Below are positions 12,434 to 21,850 of a DNA stretch of 64,000 nt, one piece after another (within the stretch, counting starts at the first letter, position 1; each line of letters opens with the position of its first letter). The DNA comes from Vigna angularis (Eukaryota; Streptophyta; Magnoliopsida; Fabales; Fabaceae). The DNA lies in assembly GCF_016808095.1 (NCBI RefSeq), contig NC_068971.1:9436501-9500500 (forward strand). Direction: 5' to 3'. The position numbers were made by a program, and so were the translations under genes. The notes under the pieces were generated by a model that saw only the letters and a program-made list of their open reading frames with translations, made no database searches and was not told the DNA's origin.

Positions 12434-15400
12434 AGATGACTAAATATTTTGTTAAGAAATAAAAATATAACTTCCAACCTCCTTCAACAAGAGTTTCATA
12501 AGTTTCATGGCTTTCTTTAAATCATGTTTTTTTTAACTTATACCTTTTCTGTAGCTAAAAAGATCGACTTCACTTGCAAATTTGTGGTTTCCTCCAACTT
12601 GCTACAAAAGAGTATAAATAATTTTTTCAAAAATGGCCATTCTATATCATGTGGTCCTTGATAGAAACTCCTGAGTTCAAATAAATGTTGTAACGATAGA
12701 GTGTTTAGTTGAGGGAACCTAAAGGTGATAAGGTTTACATTTGATTGATAGTTACAAGCAACAACTTCCTCCATTTCCCAGCAATTACATACATCAAGTG
12801 TTTCCAGTTTTTCTAGGCCTTTGGCAACTGAGAGAGGAAAGAGATATTTTAACATTTTACTCTCATAAACAACAATGCTTTGGAGATTACTAAAATTAAG
12901 AATTTCATCAGTGTCCACCTTCCATATATGCACCAACTTTGGCAGCCCTTTTAAAAAGACACTATGCAGGTTTGTCCCATTTGTACCATAAGTTTGTGAA
13001 ATATTTCCAAAATCAAATATGGTTTCCACTGACATACAATTAGTAATCACCACACTTTGAAGGCTCTGAAATTCTTCCCCCGTGTGACTAGGAAATATTG
13101 TCTCAAGTTTGTTGCATTCTCTTATTATCAAAGAATCCAAACTGTGGAAGGAATGAAAACTAATATAGGGCTGCCATAGGGTACTTAATTTTTCCATGCA
13201 GTTAACCTCCATTTTCTTCAACTTAGGAAAAATGTCAATATTCTGCTGCAAGAGGAAGTAGATTGAGTGATCAAATAAAAGACCTTAGCAATTACGGACA
13301 CTGCAGTTAAGCAACAAATTAACCATAATTTAATTAAATTGAATGAATATACCTACCATTGCATCTTCTGCACAAAATATGTCCTCCATCAATTCACATC
13401 CACTTACAAAAAGACTCTGCAGATTCACTAAACTTTCAGACATGGAAAGTGACAATAAACATTTTAAATTGCCACAATCTGATACATTCAGTGTAATCAA
13501 ACTTTGAAAGCAATGCAAAGATTTCTCATTCCATATCTGCGGGATGTTGATTGAAGACAACTCCAAGAACTCTAATTTGGGCATTGCAACCTATAAAAGC
13601 ACATAATATTATTGTCTTAAGGATAAGTAACTTTGATGTACAAAAGTTGACTGACCCAATCGAAAGAGAAAGAGATCAAAACCATGAATTCTTACATCTT
13701 TTAGAGAAATAACATATCAAATTAAACATGAAAGTTTGCAAATGTGAAGTAAAGGATAAAAATCTATCATAATATTTATTTTAAATACCTTTCCATTGAA
13801 GAGTGAAAAGCAAGCATTTGTATCTTGACCAGCTACTGCGGTAATTTCTTTGAGCTCCCTGTTTTTCACTTGGTCTTCTGATGATTCAGAGATGGAAGGC
13901 ATTTTATCATTGGTATACAAACAAAAAAATGCTGGTAAAGATTGCAATGTTAAAAATCGTAATTGAGGAAACTCAATCTTGTCAGTTTGCACATCACTAA
14001 CAATATCAGATTCTCTTTCAACATAAACAATCTCCTTTAATGAATCACAATCACACACTTCAATTGTTTCAAGCATGGTGAGACGACTGAGCATGAAAAA
14101 TGAGAATATACTTTCCAATTGACCACATGTTTTAATCTTGATGATCTTTAATCTGCAGAAGGAGGCCTCTGTGAGTTGATTGTCACATATTTTCTCCAAA
14201 TTCTCCAATTTGTAAAGACACATGGACTCCAATTTGGGGAAAGCAAGTAAAGGGTGAAATCGCTTCACGGAGTTGATAATGTACAAAAGGCCAACATTGT
14301 TTACAATAAACAAATGTTTCAAATTTGGAAACCCTTCAACATTTAATTCATAGAAAACATCATGAACATCATTGAGTTCTCCTAGAAGCAAATATTCAAC
14401 TCTTTTGAACAACATTTTAATCCATTTTTCAGAATGAATGTTAATACCATCTTTTAGGTTCAATGCCAAAAATTTCACTACTTCATACTTGTCAGGGATT
14501 TTGAATTCTCCCACTGAAAGCATGTTAATTTCTCCAATGATAATCTTGTAGCTATCCAACTTGTCAAAGAATAAGTTTTGTGGAAAATGGGCAACACTTG
14601 GAATGTGTATGTCTAAACTTCTTAATTGCTTCAAGTGCCTCAATTCAGAAAGACTAGAATTCTTACTTTGAATTTCCTCATTAGTTTCCCTCAAAATCAA
14701 GTCATCTCTCATATAAAACTCTTCCAAACTGTTCATCCCTAATATCATATTGGAAGGTATTGCTCTTAATTGCGAGCAATTGCTTAAGTCCAAAAGTTGC
14801 AACTTATCCAATTGCCTCAATTCAACAGGCAAATTTTCAATATTAGATCCTGAAAGAGAAAGAATTCTTAATTTCTTTAACTCTCCCATGATTGATAAGT
14901 TATTTCTTAGAGTGCATCTCTCCAAACAAAGCATCTTTAGGTTTGTTAGGCATGTAATTGAAGAAGGTAACCATGACAAATTAACACCAGTCAATATCAG
15001 TACTTTGAGTTCAATCATATATTTAAAAAGGTCATCTGGTATTTTCAAAAGATCATCTTTACTGTCAATGTGGAAGACTTCAAGTCTAGAACAATATTTA
15101 CTCTCAGGAAGCCCAACAATTTCACAATAATGTAAATCAATAGCTGTGTACCTTTCCAATTTATCCTTGTGAGGCCACTCATTTAGTTTGCCATTTTTCA
15201 TGAAAAATACATTTTTCTCTTTAGATGAAATTGAAAGAGCAACGTCGCGCACAATGTCATGCATGTTGAAACAGTCATTAGAATAACTTTTCATCAGCAA
15301 ACTTGACTCGGTTAGCTCTTCCATCAATACATTTACTCTATACTTCGTTTCTCTTATTGTGAAAACCCCTTGAAGCATATCCAAACCAATACAGAACTTG

Positions 15401-16827
15401 ACTAAGTCCATAATCGAAAAATCACTTCCCATTCTAGAACATTGTAAGAAAATAAGCTTAAGCTCCTCAGTTTTTAGATGATCATAACTTAACCTTGCAG
15501 AGAATTCAATAGGTTCCTGACCTCCAGTAAAATTTTGTCTTTCAATTTGTCGACAAACATCCTCCCACACATAATGGTTCTTATTCTTTAATGTTTTTCC
15601 AATGGAAATCAATGCTATGGGCAAGCCAGCGCACATTTTGGATATTTCAATAACTTTGTCATCAAATGCAGAATTGGTAACACTTATTTCAGCCATTTTC
15701 TTAAGTAAAGCCTCTCCCTCCTTTTGGTCAAGGACTCCTAATGGGAAAGTTGATCTTTCTTGGACATCCATTTGATTACATAATACTTCTTTATTTCTAG
15801 ATGTTAAGAAAATTTTGAATCCTTTGTGATCAACAGATAACTTTTCTTTTTTAATCTTATTGTAGTCACTAGATAATTTTTCTTTCTTCATCTTATTGGA
15901 ATCAGCAGGTAACTTTTCTGTCTCCACCTTTTTATAACCAAAGTCAGCAACATCCTTGGCAACCTTTTGGCTGACACCATCATCTTCATTACGTTGAATC
16001 CCCAGTCTGTTCAAGTCCAATCCATTCCAGAGATCATCTAGGATTATAAGGGTATTCTCCTTTTCTTTCTTTAATCTTTTTCGAATACGATCTGCTCTTA
16101 CAATCTCACTTTCCTCTTCCAATCTCATTCCTAACATCTCAGCAATTTGTCCTTGAACTTTCTTTATGTCAGGATTTCTTGTTATATTTGCCATAACCAC
16201 CTTATTGAACAATTTCCTTTCTTTAGCTTGCTTAGCAACTTCTTTGACTAAAGTGGTCTTTCCCACACCTCCAACACCGTAAACTCCAATCATACTAATT
16301 GTAGAGTCCTCAAGTGCTTGCATAATCATTCCCATAATTTTCTTTCTTGACGTGAAACTTTCATAACCAGTGTTTGACAAAGCAGCATCCATGGATGGGC
16401 CCATATGATACGAGACTTTATTAAACTTTTTATTCAAAAGTTCGTCTGCTATGATTTCCTCTACAATCTTCGTAGCTTTTCTTCCTAGCCTATACCTCAA
16501 CTGCAAGTTATTAGGAAAGAAACCAATGGAGCCCCTTGTCTTCTCATGGCGTTTATCGCACAGGAAATTTTCATATTCTTTGATCTTCTCATCCACATGT
16601 TTCAACCAATGTTTAACATCTTCTTCGATTTCTTCTGCATTCATTTCTGCAACCATAACATCATTTTGCACCCTCTTTCTAGTATCATCAAGCATCTCAA
16701 TACGATGTTTCACCTCTTCAAATTTGCCATTGTAATTACAAAAGTAACCCAAATGACGGGTAACCAGATTTTCCCCAAATTTAAATACACTTTCAGTGGC
16801 TGTAGACACTATAATGCTTGGGTCCAT
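5333..16827 (-). CDS. Giant CC-NB-ARC-LRR disease-resistance protein (nine coding exons)
   Basis: Coding exons, in transcript order: 16827-13789, 13590-13357, 13245-12544, 12330-11521, 10708-9947, 9840-9013, 7710-6949, 6841-5912, 5404-5333. All junctions use GT-AG and are phase 0, giving 8139 nt or 2712 residues. The N-terminus is a predicted coiled coil (residues about 30-90). NB-ARC motifs follow: P-loop GVGGVGKTT at 184-192, kinase-2 LIILDDLW at 260-267, RNBS-B FLTSR at 340-344, GLPIAL at 401-406 and MHD-type NMHDIV at 521-526. LRRs occupy the rest and are of the irregular type seen in At4g27190-like proteins. As an intracellular NLR it would sense pathogen effectors and trigger immunity through nucleotide-dependent switching; this is family knowledge. 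Odd points are a lysine-rich insertion in the NB-ARC, a duplicated LRR module and an acidic tract. No disabling mutation was seen. Exon joins are my predictions. Confidence 0.9.
5912..6841 (-). CDS. NLR exon 8: LRR module A, copy 2, with acidic tract (310 residues)
   Basis: The acceptor is TTTGCTAG|GTTGTTCCC and the donor CACAAACAG|GTGCGG; both are phase 0. It is the duplicate of exon 6 but 34 residues longer. Nearly all of the excess is an uninterrupted Asp/Glu/Gly run encoded by trinucleotide and hexanucleotide repeats at about 6615-6730. Reading through the donor would add a short hydrophobic tail and a stop at 5792, a possible alternative end. Confidence 0.88.
6615..6730. repeat. Coding microsatellite (CTC/GTC units)
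   Basis: Plus-strand CTCCTCGTCCTC and GTCCCC units encode, on the minus strand, a run such as GDGDGDGDEDEE and EEKEEEEEDEDED in NLR exon 8. The length is likely to vary between accessions. Confidence 0.9.
6949..7710 (-). CDS. NLR exon 7: LRR module B, copy 2 (254 residues)
   Basis: The acceptor is TTTTCACAG|GTTTCGGAT and the donor ATTGAAAAG|GTGACA; both are phase 0. It begins VSDEHSKHLTLADDSKLEKI and ends QQPLFLIEK, matching exon 5 residue by residue over most of its length. Confidence 0.9.
7711..9012 (-). other. NLR intron 6 between the two LRR modules
   Basis: This 1302-nt intron contains a TG/TA microsatellite (about 7802-7860). At about 8500-8650 a segment ends ATCATCCCTATAC, reminiscent of hAT-type MITEs. 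Frames in it are short and unconvincing. Confidence 0.75.
9013..9840 (-). CDS. NLR exon 6: LRR module A, copy 1 (276 residues)
   Basis: The acceptor is CTTGCTAG|GTTGTTCCC and the donor CACCAACAC|GTAAGT; both are phase 0. It begins VVPKLKELTVNEESIILLSH and ends with FHNDLNSTVRWLHQH. At the spot where exon 8 has its long acidic tract, this copy has only the short FEDENNKKY. Confidence 0.9.
9947..10708 (-). CDS. NLR exon 5: LRR module B, copy 1 (254 residues)
   Basis: The acceptor is TTTTTGTAG|GTTTCTTTC and the donor GTTGAAGAG|GTGACA; both are phase 0. The protein begins VSFKHSKHLTITEDSDLEEI and ends QQPLFSVEE. It is the same length (762 nt) as exon 7 and is clearly its duplicate. Confidence 0.9.
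10709..11520 (-). other. NLR intron 4
   Basis: This 812-nt AT-rich intron separates exon 4 from the duplicated LRR modules. No other feature is seen. Confidence 0.8.
11521..12330 (-). CDS. NLR exon 4: LRR block, 270 residues
   Basis: The acceptor is TTTTTAG|GTCATACAC and the donor ACTGATAAG|GTATGC; both are phase 0. It encodes VIHNLEYMSISLKEAQWL followed by several LRRs (LVISECLNLKSLLPSSVSF, YLEVTNCSGLRNLITSS). It is unlike the exon 5-8 modules at its start but follows the same repeat logic. Confidence 0.88.
12381..12429. repeat. (TA)n microsatellite in NLR intron 3
   Basis: About 24 uninterrupted TA units lie within the 213-nt intron between exons 3 and 4. Confidence 0.95.
12544..13245 (-). 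CDS. NLR exon 3: LRR block, 234 residues
   Basis: The acceptor is CTCTTGCAG|CAGAATATT and the donor ACAGAAAAG|GTATAA; both are phase 0. Repeats such as LDSLIIRECNKLETIFPSH and LETLDVCNCWEMEEVVA show the CC-rich LRR pattern of this family. Confidence 0.88.
13357..13590 (-). CDS. NLR exon 2: LRR block, 78 residues
   Basis: The acceptor is TTTATAG|GTTGCAATG and the donor GATGCAATG|GTAGGT; both are phase 0. The encoded text (PKLEFLELSSINIPQIWNEK, then LITLNVSDCGNLKCLL) is typical of LRRs in this clade. Confidence 0.88.
13789..16827 (-). CDS. NLR exon 1: CC, NB-ARC and first LRRs
   Basis: The exon encodes 1013 residues starting MDPSIIVSTATESVFKFGEN, a start typical of this NLR clade. All NB-ARC motifs are present and look functional. 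LRRs begin around residue 545 (LPESKYCSRLEVFHIDS onward). Between kinase-2 and RNBS-B there is an insertion of roughly 55 residues (about 279-335) with three related segments: EKLPADSNKMKK, EKLSSDYNKIKK and EKLSVDHKGF. The donor is AATGGAAAG|GTATTT. The open frame runs on into the intron to 13717, but the resulting tail has no LRR character. Confidence 0.92.
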
Positions 16828-16880
16828 GCTTCCTGGACACTTCCTGTTGACTTGTTTTCAACTGTGATTACAACTTCTTC
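16828..16880 (-). other. NLR 5' leader segment after a predicted leader-intron acceptor
   Basis: On the minus strand TTGTAAAATTCAG|GAAGAAG is a plausible acceptor 53 nt before the start codon. This suggests that the leader is split and that the promoter lies further right. Confidence 0.5.
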
Positions 16881-16883
16881 CTG

Positions 16884-17996
16884 AATTTTACAAATATAAA
16901 TTTAGATTAGAAATACAAAAATAAAATCACAAGACAAATGATCGAATGGTAAGGGATTCAACAAAACAACATATATTAAAGAATTGTGGAGTAGTCCCAG
17001 CTCAGTTCATATTTCGGGTCAACTATGCATGTAAAATATGCATATGTTAGAGTTTAATTCTGAGTTGAAGTTCATATTGCGTAAAAATAGACAAGTTGAA
17101 TAACACACATATAGCTGAGAAAGACAAATTGTCTTGAGGTTTTTGGTTAATACTAGTCTAAAATTTCTAGTGTTATTATTGCAACCATTGATCCTCGTGA
17201 TTAAGGTTATGTTGGGCAAAACTAATAGACACATTTAAATTTAACTCTATATTTAATTAATAAAAACGCATTTTGTGGTATTTATAACTTTATTTTGTAA
17301 TTAATTTTAAACTTTTATATTTGACGTCAATTATTTTGGTTATATTACTTAGTTTCAATTATTATATTTTTATATGGTATTATTCTATTATTAATTATTA
17401 ATACTATACAATGTCTTAACATTTTTCTGATTATGTTTAAAATAAAATTGATATCATAAAGTACCATCATACTTTCATTGTGTTGATTTATGTATGTCTT
17501 CAATTACAATAAAACCTACCATATTTGAGAGAAAGTAAAATACTAAGTTAACAAGTATCATAAGACATGGAAAGGAATAAAAATAATAAGTTAGAATGTA
17601 GTGTCCTAAAAGACGCTACTTGAAAAGCTACTAAACAAATCCTGTTTATAAGCTCTTAAAGTTGTTTAGGCAGAAACAAACTGAATATAGTCTTGTAAAC
17701 ATATATCTAAGTGGGTAACAAAATGGGAGGGGGAATTACAAAATATTGGTAGGGTGGGTTTTCTTTACTGTTTTATGCATTTCTTATGTTGTCTTTATCG
17801 TAATATTAGATTTTATTTTTTATCTTTTTGTTCTATTGTGATACCTAACATAACTTAGGTCATTGATGCAATTTTTGTAATTGGTTATATAGAGTTAGAA
17901 ATACCACCACAAATTATTACCTTTTTTATGGTTTAAAGGCACCATAAAATACTATTGTTATGAAAATAAATTATGAAATAATACATGTTACATCAA
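16884..17996. other. AT-rich DNA, possibly part of the NLR leader intron
   Basis: No coding or repeat signature is recognised. Its place between the leader acceptor (16881) and the candidate promoter near 21.8 kb would make it intronic if that promoter is correct. Confidence 0.4.
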
Positions 17997-18390
17997 TGTT
18001 AGAAGTCACAAGAGATAAAGTCAAATTACAATATATAAATAGGTGCAAACCTCACTTTATAAGTTAGTTTTGTAAGATTAAGTTAGATTTAAAATTCACT
18101 TTCTAATATGGTATTAAAATCTATTATAACGAGATTAAAATCTATTAAAATCGTATAGACATCTCGTGCGTGATAGTAGAAATTGGGTGGTCCGATAACG
18201 GGTGGAATAGAAGAATAGAATGCCCACTTAGAACTCGCTAGGATAGGCTCTAACCATGGCTCTGGTACCATGTTAGAAGGTGGGTTTAAGCCAAACTCAA
18301 CCCCACAAAACCGGTTTGTAAGGTGAGGTTTGCACCTCACTTATATATTATAATTTAGCCTTATCTCTAGTCGATGTGGGACTTCCAACA
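17997..18390. mobile_element. Rearranged TRIM retroelement with LTRs in inverted orientation
   Basis: The left side (17997-18105) is a forward LTR (TGTTAGAAGTC ... TTCTAATA) followed by a primer-site-like TGGTATTAAAATC. From about 18159 the sequence is reversed: internal segment, then GGCTCTGGTACCATGTTA (complement of an initiator-Met primer site), then a reversed LTR ending ACTTCCAACA at 18390. The same LTR and internal sequence occur in the composite at 28.9-29.6 kb. There are no coding regions, as expected of a TRIM. No target duplication was found. Confidence 0.65.
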
Positions 18391-19429
18391 GATATTAAGA
18401 ATGTCTTCTTCCATAATGAGTTGCGCTTCCAATTTATTGTATGTTGAGACTCAACCACCTTGAATGTGAACTTTGATGTTCCATATATGGCTTGAAGCAA
18501 TCTCCATGTGCATAGTGCGGTCATTTTAGCTTTGATACTAGTTCTTGTGAGGTTGATCACTTTGTTTCTCCCATTCACTCCCCATATAGTCTAGACATAT
18601 ATTGGGTGATCTATGACTCCATCATCACTAGTAATGATTTTCAAAACATCCAAGGCTGGAGGACCTTTGTAGTTAGTTTTAAATAAGACTTGAGTACACT
18701 AAAATATTTTTTGGACATTGAGTTGCTCAATCCACCTTTAGCATTGTCTTTTCCAACACACGTATACTCTAGATAATCTTACTAAGACTGGTAGTTTTAG
18801 ATTGTCATCCCAATTACACTCCTATATATAGTTGTCAAAACAGAATGGTCTTGGCCATACCCACTTAAAATTTAATCTTAAAAATATCAACTTAGTCTAG
18901 CCCAGCATGGATTAATAGGTTAAAAAAGCAAGTCCACCTAAAATTAAAACAATTATATTAAAATAAAAACACAAAAAATCACTTATTAGAACTTTTATTT
19001 ATATTTGGAGTTAGAAATCCTAAGTGGCCTAGAGATATGGTCAACTAAAAGTATATATACGGATACAAACCTCACCTTACAAGCCATTTTTTATAGATTT
19101 CATTTTCTTAAGATTTAGTAAATCATAATACATGAAAACTAAGACTCCATAACTAAGAATTAGAGATTTCACATAATATATAATGCTTATTGAACTAAGG
19201 AATTAAATATTCCACACCAACTTAATTTTCAATACTCTTCAACTTCAAGTTTTCCAAGTTTTAACATTATTTATGTCCATAACTCCAAGTTTTCACAAAA
19301 TACACAATCAATTAAAGAATTAGTTTTAATTTAACATTACTTTTGTAATTATGCTGATCTTTTATCTTTTTTCTAAGTTAGTAGGTGACTCAACTCAACC
19401 CACCACAGACTCAACCTAGGTGGCTATAA
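18391..19429. other. Unassigned repeat-like DNA
   Basis: A minus-strand open stretch at 18348-18578 (NLTRTSIKAKMTALCTWRLL) may be a decayed element frame; I do not recognise it. A short piece around 19060-19090 (ACAAACCTCACCTTACAAGC) is a fragment of the same TRIM LTR as the neighbouring elements. Confidence 0.35.
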
Positions 19430-19439
19430 GTGAAGCGAG

Positions 19440-20080
19440 CTGCTCCATGGATTTCGGCACATTTTGACAAATCTACTCCTATAGACCCCAACATTAATAC
19501 AAAGTCAAGGGAAACCACTAGAAGACCTACGAAGATATCATTAGACTCAATCACTTCACCATCACCTAGTGACATATTGCTTTTGCAGTCAAAGTGGCAC
19601 ATTAATGTCCCTTGTGATAGCCATTCAGGCATTGTGAAGCAGATCCTTAGATATATCAAGAATGCACCAAGTTGCAACCTCCTATATGAAGACAATGCAA
19701 TGCCGAGATTGTTTGCTACTTTGGTGTTGATAGAGTAGGATCACCATTAAATAAAACTAAATGCATAACATGGCAAGAGGTGCATGTGAAATTACATGGC
19801 TTAGGAACCTTCTCACGATTTGGATACATTTAAGACATCAAGCTTATTTGCAATATTCAAGTCATTCTTCACATTGGATCTAATTCAATCTTCTATAGAC
19901 AAACTAAATGCAACATTTGTGAAAGGAAAGGTACTCTATTTGTAAAAAGAAAGAAAGGTAGTCTTAAGAGAGACACCAATGACTTGGATGACAAATATCT
20001 TCATGAAATCACTAAAATGGTCTCGCATCAATTGTATTTGTAACAAGCTTGGTGTACATGACTAATATACTCCAATTATA
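19440..20080 (+). pseudogene. Ty1/copia polyprotein 3' fragment, decayed
   Basis: Translation in shifting frames shows the end of a copia reverse transcriptase (GIVKQILRYIKNAPSCNLLYED), an RNase H-like piece (CEITWLRNLL) and the usual C-terminal motif NKLGVHD near 20050. Stops and frameshifts separate the pieces. No LTR was paired with it. Confidence 0.65.
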
Positions 20081-21700
20081 GATAAGTGTTAATGATATGA
20101 CCAATAAATAGAGATATTTGCATAGCTTTAATTTAGGAATTATATTTCATATTTATTTTCTTTCCCTTACTATTCTTCGTAAATAGATAATCAAAAGTAC
20201 GCCTAGGGATGACAAATTAACTTGTACCTATAAGTATTGTCCGAACTTGTCCCGATTTTGATTTTGAATACCCAGGTTGACTAGGCATGGCTCAACTTTT
20301 TAAAACGAGTACAAGATCAAGAATGAGTATCTACATATATATACCCCAACCTTATACCTATCTTGTCTTAAATTACTAAAACACTCTTTAGTTTATTTGG
20401 TACTCTGTTTTGAAAGTTATTCAATTATAATTTCTTCATTATTATTTAATATTAAATAAAGAAAAACGTATGTTAGTTTGGTATTGAATTCTTGGTAATA
20501 TCATGTTTTCTTTGTTTAATATTTTTTAAAAGATATTTAATAAATATATGGAGAGGTATGGATACGGGTATGGTATATTCAATACCCCATGAAACTTAAA
20601 CTTCATACCCATCAAATATCAAAGACGGGTAAGGATGAAGATGGATTTTTACTTTAGAAACAAGAACAAGTACAGTCAACTCTGCATTGTCATCATTCCT
20701 TTGTGTGCTCTTAGGACACACAATTCCTTAATTCTATGTACCAAATAACTCATTTACATATGAGAAGGGAAATAAATGACAATATTCATAAAATTATTGT
20801 CTTACCACTTTGCTATGCCTATGAGCTCCTTGCTAGAGGAGGAAAGGAAACAAAACTATTGTTTAAATGATATAAAATATAAATAATAAAAATGCTAACA
20901 TATCCCAAAGCAACATACGTACTACAAGTAGATGATCTGTTATTGAGTTTTCACTTTAAATATGTCAAAGATAAAGAAATTTAATATTTCTAAACTTATA
21001 TAACTTGTAATGTTAATCCCTCCTAATCAAAATATAATTGAAACAAATATATAATGCTGGAATGTAATGGAAAGCTGGTAAAAAGAATCTTATAGAAATA
21101 AAGAGTAAATTAAGAAACACATAAGAGTGCAATTTTATGGAACAGCTTGTTTGTATTACATACCAATGGAGTTCTTCCTGTTTTGCTGCAGCTATTCAGT
21201 TTCACTTGAAAGAATTTGTTTTCCTCCTCCTGCTTTCGGAACAGATATTCAGTTTCACTTTACTTTGGAATTTAGCAAGGTCGTATTGAACAAGGTTGTA
21301 GTAGGAGCTTTTTTTTTTATTTTTAATTTTTTTCAAGCAAATAACAAAATACAAAGGATAAACAGTCCAAACTGGAACGTAATAAACAGAAAAGATCAAT
21401 ATTTTTCCTTCTCTTTTGGCTTCAAACAATTTTGCAGAACACAATAAATTTAGAAAACACAAATGATAGAGAACAAACAAGAACAACAATAAACAGGAAA
21501 AAAAAAAGTTTAATTTTGGTTCTTGATTTTTTTTTTGTAATTTGTTCAATCAAATAACAAATTTAAAACACTACAACATAAAATGCAGAAAATAACACTT
21601 TTTTCGTCTTTACACCAGATCTAGCCATAAGACAAATTCAGAAAAACAAAGGTAAACAACAAAGTGGGAATTGAATTATTAAGAAAATGGCTGATGAATT
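20081..21700. other. AT-rich DNA with a probable hAT-like MITE remnant
   Basis: At about 20205-20640 the sequence starts with AGGGATGACAAATTAACTTG and contains several CGGGTA/TACCC motifs and a GACGGGTAAGGATG end, like non-autonomous hAT elements. The 21000-21660 part is pyrimidine-rich on the minus strand and could be leader or intron of the NLR gene. Confidence 0.3.
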
Positions 21701-21850
21701 TCTGAGGCAAAGGTTTGAATTCACTGAAAAGAGAATTTGCCTTTGTTTTCCTGAAAGGTTTCTTTGCGTCAACAAACAGTGATCTTAACCTACATATAGA
21801 CTTTGCGAGAATTTTTATGATGAGGAAAATGAAGGGGAAATTCTTTGCCT
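21701..21850 (-). promoter_or_regulatory. Candidate NLR promoter and leader start
   Basis: On the minus strand CTCATCATAAAAATTCTCGC is followed by a TATA-like GTCTATATGTAGG (about 21789-21802), then CACTGTTTGTTGACGCAAAG. A homologous block occurs at 2640-2800. Its strand and position upstream of the NLR start fit a promoter separated from the coding exon by a leader intron of about 4.8 kb. No transcript evidence is available. Confidence 0.4.

Noticed and set aside
13717..13788. NLR exon 1 continuing to the end of its open frame
   Set aside because: A GT donor at 13788-13787 followed by phase-matched LRR exon 2 is a better model than the unrelated tail.
21127..21549. Overlapping frames of about 110 codons on both strands
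   Set aside because: Phe/Lys-rich low-complexity translations of A/T DNA with no domain.
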